Positions 6,063 through 8,772 of a stretch of DNA of 8,772 nt are shown one piece after another. The stretch spans positions 1 to 8,772 of the forward strand of contig CAZBCF010000051.1 of assembly GCA_964490435.1 (NCBI GenBank). The letters are read 5' to 3'. Both the position numbers and the translations under genes were made by a program. How positions within the stretch are numbered: position 1 is the stretch's first letter; each line of letters begins with the position of its first letter. The stretch comes from IMCC26077 sp964490435. Its GTDB lineage: Bacteria; Actinomycetota; Actinomycetes; Nanopelagicales; Nanopelagicaceae. The notes beneath the pieces are model-generated. The model was not told the DNA's origin. It saw only the letters and a list, made by a program, of their open reading frames with translations, and ran no database searches.

Positions 6063-7205
6063 ATGAGCATCACCGACCTGCTCCTACTTGGCAAAGGCAG
6101 CGACCTCGCCAGTGAGCGTGGCGTCTCGTGTACTGGCGAGTTACCCGCCCAGAGCGACCCTCAGTTGCGAGAACGCGCACTGGCCGCACGGTCAGCCTTG
6201 GGTTCTTCTACATTCATACTGGGCCATCATTATCAACGTGATGAGGTCATCGAATTCGCTGACGTGACCGGCGACTCCTTCAAGTTAGCAAAAGATGCTG
6301 CTGCCCGCCCTGAGGCACCTTTTATTATCTTCTGTGGAGTCCACTTCATGGCGGAAAGCGCCGACATCCTCACTTCGCCACAACAACGGGTGATTCTGCC
6401 GGACCTTGCTGCCGGCTGTTCCATGGCAGATATGGCGAACTACGAACAAGTAACCCAATGCTGGGCTGTGCTCGAAGAACTCGGCATCGCAGATAAGACC
6501 ACTCCGGTCACTTATATGAACTCTTCGGCTGCAATCAAAGCATTCACCGGTGAGCATGATGGCACCGTTTGTACCTCATCGAATGCGCAAACCACGTTGA
6601 CATGGGCTTTCAGCAAAGGCGAGAAAGTTCTCTTCCTACCTGATCAACATCTGGGACGAAACACTGCAGTTCTGAAGATGGGATTAGCCCTCGATGATTG
6701 CGTCGTATGGAATCCGTGGAAGCCTCGAGGAGGGCTCAGTGACAAGGAAATAATGTCAGCGAAGATGATTCTGTGGCGTGGACATTGTTCAGTACATGCA
6801 CGTTTCTCCGTTGCTTCCATTAATGAAGTGCGCAATCGGATTCAAGGCGTCCAAGTCATCGTCCATCCTGAGTGTCAACACGATGTCGCGGTCAATGCTG
6901 ACCTCATTGGCTCGACAGAACAGATCATCAAAATTGTCAGTCAATCTTCCGCCGGAAGTAAATGGGCGGTAGGCACTGAGTTAAACCTCGTCAAACGTTT
7001 AGCGCAACAGAATCCTGATAAGCAGGTCGTATTTCTCGATAAATCAGTGTGCTACTGCTCAACGATGAACCGCATTGACCTGCCACACTTAGTGTGGGCG
7101 ATGGAATCCCTTGTCGAAGGTAGAGTAGTGAATGAGATCAAAGTTCCAGAGCGAACCGCGCATTACGCTCGGGTCGCACTTGATCGAATGTTGAGTCTGA
7201 TCTAG
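6063..7205 (+). CDS. nadA: Quinolinate synthase A (NadA)
   Basis: This 380-residue enzyme condenses iminoaspartate with dihydroxyacetone phosphate to quinolinate, in de novo NAD synthesis in the cytoplasm. It has the long form seen in Bacillus and actinobacteria. [4Fe-4S] ligands are predicted as C119 (AAGCSMADM), C242 (RGHCSVH) and C330 (KSVCYCSTMNRI), matching the three-cysteine pattern known for Bacillus subtilis NadA. Other family motifs are LGHHYQRDEVIEFAD (53-67), GDSFKLAKDA (70-79), YMNSSAAIKA (151-160), TSSNA (171-175), LPDQHLGRNT (192-201) and HPECQHDV (268-275). The ATG has a clear ribosome site, AGAGGA (6050-6055), 7 bases upstream. The partners nadB and nadC are not in this window. 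It diverges from erpA and is followed after 52 bases by a DUF3043 gene. Confidence 0.97.
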   Translation: MSITDLLLLGKGSDLASERGVSCTGELPAQSDPQLRERALAARSALGSSTFILGHHYQRDEVIEFADVTGDSFKLAKDAAARPEAPFIIFCGVHFMAESADILTSPQQRVILPDLAAGCSMADMANYEQVTQCWAVLEELGIADKTTPVTYMNSSAAIKAFTGEHDGTVCTSSNAQTTLTWAFSKGEKVLFLPDQHLGRNTAVLKMGLALDDCVVWNPWKPRGGLSDKEIMSAKMILWRGHCSVHARFSVASINEVRNRIQGVQVIVHPECQHDVAVNADLIGSTEQIIKIVSQSSAGSKWAVGTELNLVKRLAQQNPDKQVVFLDKSVCYCSTMNRIDLPHLVWAMESLVEGRVVNEIKVPERTAHYARVALDRMLSLI

Positions 7206-7257
7206 ATCACTGCACCAGAATTGCTGACACAAATTAGGGAGAATCAAGGAGAATAGC

Positions 7258-7773
7258 ATGAGCGAAGAGAAGAAGAACAAACCAACGCCGAAGCGAAATG
7301 CTAGAAAAATCACCCCCGCTCTTGCTCCTGCTGCCACGAAAGAAGCGAAGAGGGCTGAGCGTGAGAATGCTCGCCGTCGCCGCACAGAGATGCGCGAGCT
7401 CTACCTAAAAGGAGACGAGAGAGCGCTTCCCAAGCGTGACAAGGGCCCGATCCGAAAACTCGCCCGTGACTATGTGGATTCGCGATGGTCGATCGCTGAG
7501 TTCTTCCTCCCGCTTCTCATGGTGGTACTACTTCTTACAGCGTTGCCAAGTGTCACAGTCAAAGTCTTCGCCACTTTGGTGATGTATCTCGTCGTACTCA
7601 TTTCAATGCTCGATGGAATCTGGATGGGGCGCCAAATAAAGAAATACGCAGCGACTAAATATCCCAATGAATCGACGAAGGGCGTCTCGATGTATGCCTG
7701 GATGCGCTCAACGCAGATTCGCCGTCTTCGCACCCCTGCTCCGCAAGTAAAACGCGGCACCAAACTCCTTTAG
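7258..7773 (+). CDS. DUF3043 family membrane protein of unknown function
   Basis: The 171-residue protein starts with a long, strongly basic hydrophilic region (residues 1-75, rich in K, R, E and A, including ERENARRRRTEMRELYLKGD and LPKRDKGPIRKLARDYVDSRW). Two membrane segments follow at about 82-98 and 103-123, then a basic C-terminal tail. The KGDERALPKRDKGP-xRxxARDxVDxRW stretch followed by two helices is the hallmark of DUF3043, which is restricted to actinobacteria; no function is known to me. By the positive-inside rule both tails should be cytoplasmic. The ATG has an excellent ribosome site, AAGGAG (7246-7251), 6 bases upstream. A second copy of GGAGAAT lies just before it (7238-7244 and 7248-7254). 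It is probably co-transcribed with nadA. Confidence 0.88.
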   Translation: MSEEKKNKPTPKRNARKITPALAPAATKEAKRAERENARRRRTEMRELYLKGDERALPKRDKGPIRKLARDYVDSRWSIAEFFLPLLMVVLLLTALPSVTVKVFATLVMYLVVLISMLDGIWMGRQIKKYAATKYPNESTKGVSMYAWMRSTQIRRLRTPAPQVKRGTKLL

Positions 7774-7806
7774 CCGAACACAATCCGCTTACGGCCTTGG
7801 GTTCGG
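7774..7806. terminator. Bidirectional hairpin between DUF3043 gene and aldo/keto reductase
   Basis: CCGAACACAA (7774-7783) pairs with TTGGGTTCGG (7797-7806) at nine of ten positions. Inside the loop CCG (7785-7787) can pair with CGG (7792-7794) around CTTA. The hairpin starts immediately after the DUF3043 TAG, contains the aldo/keto reductase stop (complement of 7789-7791) in its loop, and runs into that gene's last codons. No T tract follows on either strand. Confidence 0.55.
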
Positions 7807-8772
7807 ACTGACATCCTTTGCTGGGTCACGCTCGGCAATAGAACCGATTGCTTTATCGATTGCTTGCATCACATCGGCGCTCAGTTTCACACCAGCAGCC
7901 TTGACATTCTCTTTGACTTGCTTCGACTTAGACGCACCAATAATCGCACTGGAGACATTTGGATTTTGAAGAACCCATGCGATTGCAAGTTGGGCCATGG
8001 TCAACCCACAATCACGCGCAATCGGCTCCAATTTCGCCACCTCCCGCAAGATGTCATCGTTCATCCATCGTGAGATCATCGCAGCGCCACTCTTCTTATC
8101 GGTGGCGCGTGAGCCGGCAGGCGGTTTCTTGCCTGGGAGATACTTTCCGGAGAGCACTCCTTGCGCAACCGGGGACCAGACAATCTGGCCGATACCCTCT
8201 CGCTCAGAAAGTGGGATGACCTCGCCTTCGATTACCCGCCAGAGCATCGAATACTGAGGCTGACTAGAAACAAAACGATCGAAGCCCAATTCTTTCTGTA
8301 TCGTCAATGCCGCTTGAATCTCGCTCGCTCGCCACTGCGAAAATCCAATGTAATTCACCTTGCCTTGGCGAATGAGATCATCGAAAGCGCGTAACGTTTC
8401 ATCAAGTGGCGTCTCATAATCGAAACGATGGGCTTGATAGAGATCTATGTGATCAGTCTGTAAGCGGCGAAGGGATGCATGCACAGACTCCATGATGTGC
8501 TTGCGCGAAAGGCCCCGATCATTCTTACCTTCTCCAGTCGGCCAATACACCTTAGTGAAGAGTTCGTAGGACTCTCGTCGAATCCCCTTGAGAGCTTTAC
8601 CCAACACCGTCTCGGCCTTGGTACCGGCATAGACGTCGGCGGTATCAAAGGTCGTCACGCCAAGATCAAAGGCGGCACGGACACATTTGATGGCTTCCTC
8701 AGCCGCTACTTGCGAACCATGCGTAATCCAATTTCCATACGAAATCTCTGATACATACATGCCTGAACGGCC
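7789..8772 (-). CDS. Aldo/keto reductase, potassium-channel beta-subunit-like group (5' end cut by window edge)
   Basis: This is an NADPH-dependent oxidoreductase of the (beta/alpha)8 aldo/keto reductase family, likely cytoplasmic; its carbonyl substrate is unknown. The frame stays open to the window edge and its first visible residues are GRSG-MYVSEISYG. That is the usual LGRSG...VSxxxxG opening, so the ATG at 8760 is internal and only a few N-terminal codons are missing. Counting from the edge, the catalytic tetrad is D43 and Y48 (FDTADVY), K74 (LFTKVYW) and H115 (LYQAHRFD). QPQYSMLWR, WSPVAQGVLSGKY and the C-terminal NADP-binding GASKSKQVKEN match the Kv-beta/YghZ-like subgroup. About 327 residues are visible, near full family length. 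It converges on the DUF3043 gene with 15 bases between stops. Confidence 0.93.
   Translation of the reverse strand, partial: GRSGMYVSEISYGNWITHGSQVAAEEAIKCVRAAFDLGVTTFDTADVYAGTKAETVLGKALKGIRRESYELFTKVYWPTGEGKNDRGLSRKHIMESVHASLRRLQTDHIDLYQAHRFDYETPLDETLRAFDDLIRQGKVNYIGFSQWRASEIQAALTIQKELGFDRFVSSQPQYSMLWRVIEGEVIPLSEREGIGQIVWSPVAQGVLSGKYLPGKKPPAGSRATDKKSGAAMISRWMNDDILREVAKLEPIARDCGLTMAQLAIAWVLQNPNVSSAIIGASKSKQVKENVKAAGVKLSADVMQAIDKAIGSIAERDPAKDVSPNPRP

Noticed and set aside
8760..8772. Treating the ATG at 8760 as the start of the aldo/keto reductase
   Set aside because: The frame continues to the window edge as GRSG, matching the family's LGRSG opening, so the gene is cut rather than starting there.
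1..8772. Mobile elements, prophage, CRISPR, toxin-antitoxin or tRNA/rRNA genes
   Set aside because: No terminal repeats, transposase motifs, spaced direct repeats or RNA-gene-like segments seen; all genes are core metabolic genes in an order typical of actinobacteria.

Overview
The window looks like chromosomal core sequence from an actinobacterium of moderate G+C, clearly less G+C-rich than Streptomyces or Mycobacterium. A freshwater Nanopelagicales/acI-type lineage would fit, but that is only inference. The actinobacterial assignment rests on four things: the four-subunit aa3 oxidase with the Actinobacteria-specific CtaF subunit, a QcrB with a long C-terminal tail, a DUF3043 membrane protein, and a mycobacterial-type adenosine kinase beside ctaC. 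I see no mobile element, tRNA, rRNA or CRISPR array, and no gene-free stretch over 300 bases.

Left part (1-3148): the end of qcrB (cytochrome b of the bcc complex) runs rightward into the window edge and converges on a leftward operon ctaC-ctaD-ctaF, encoding the aa3 cytochrome c oxidase. ctaC and ctaD overlap as ATGA, and ctaF follows after 43 bases. In actinobacteria the bcc and aa3 complexes form one supercomplex.

Middle (3149-5909): divergent from ctaC is a two-gene unit made of a NifS/IscS-fold protein and a TusA-like sulfur carrier. The NifS-like protein keeps the mobile-loop cysteine but has lost most of the pyridoxal-phosphate pocket, including the lysine position. This is the most unusual thing in the window. 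The unit converges on a leftward operon of an A-type Fe-S carrier (ErpA/IscA) followed by adenosine kinase (adoK).

Right part (5910-8772): divergent from erpA is nadA (quinolinate synthase, a [4Fe-4S] enzyme), then a DUF3043 membrane protein. These converge on a leftward aldo/keto reductase whose first codons lie outside the window. The 153-base erpA-nadA divergent region holds a perfect 7-7-7 inverted repeat, a candidate operator.

The genes share a theme of respiration, sulfur/Fe-S supply and NAD synthesis. All three convergent gene pairs are separated by very short gaps in which an inverted repeat overlaps the stop codons, suggesting compact bidirectional terminators. The shared ctaC/NifS-like start region lacks usable Shine-Dalgarno sites but has -10-like hexamers just before both starts, suggesting leaderless transcripts.
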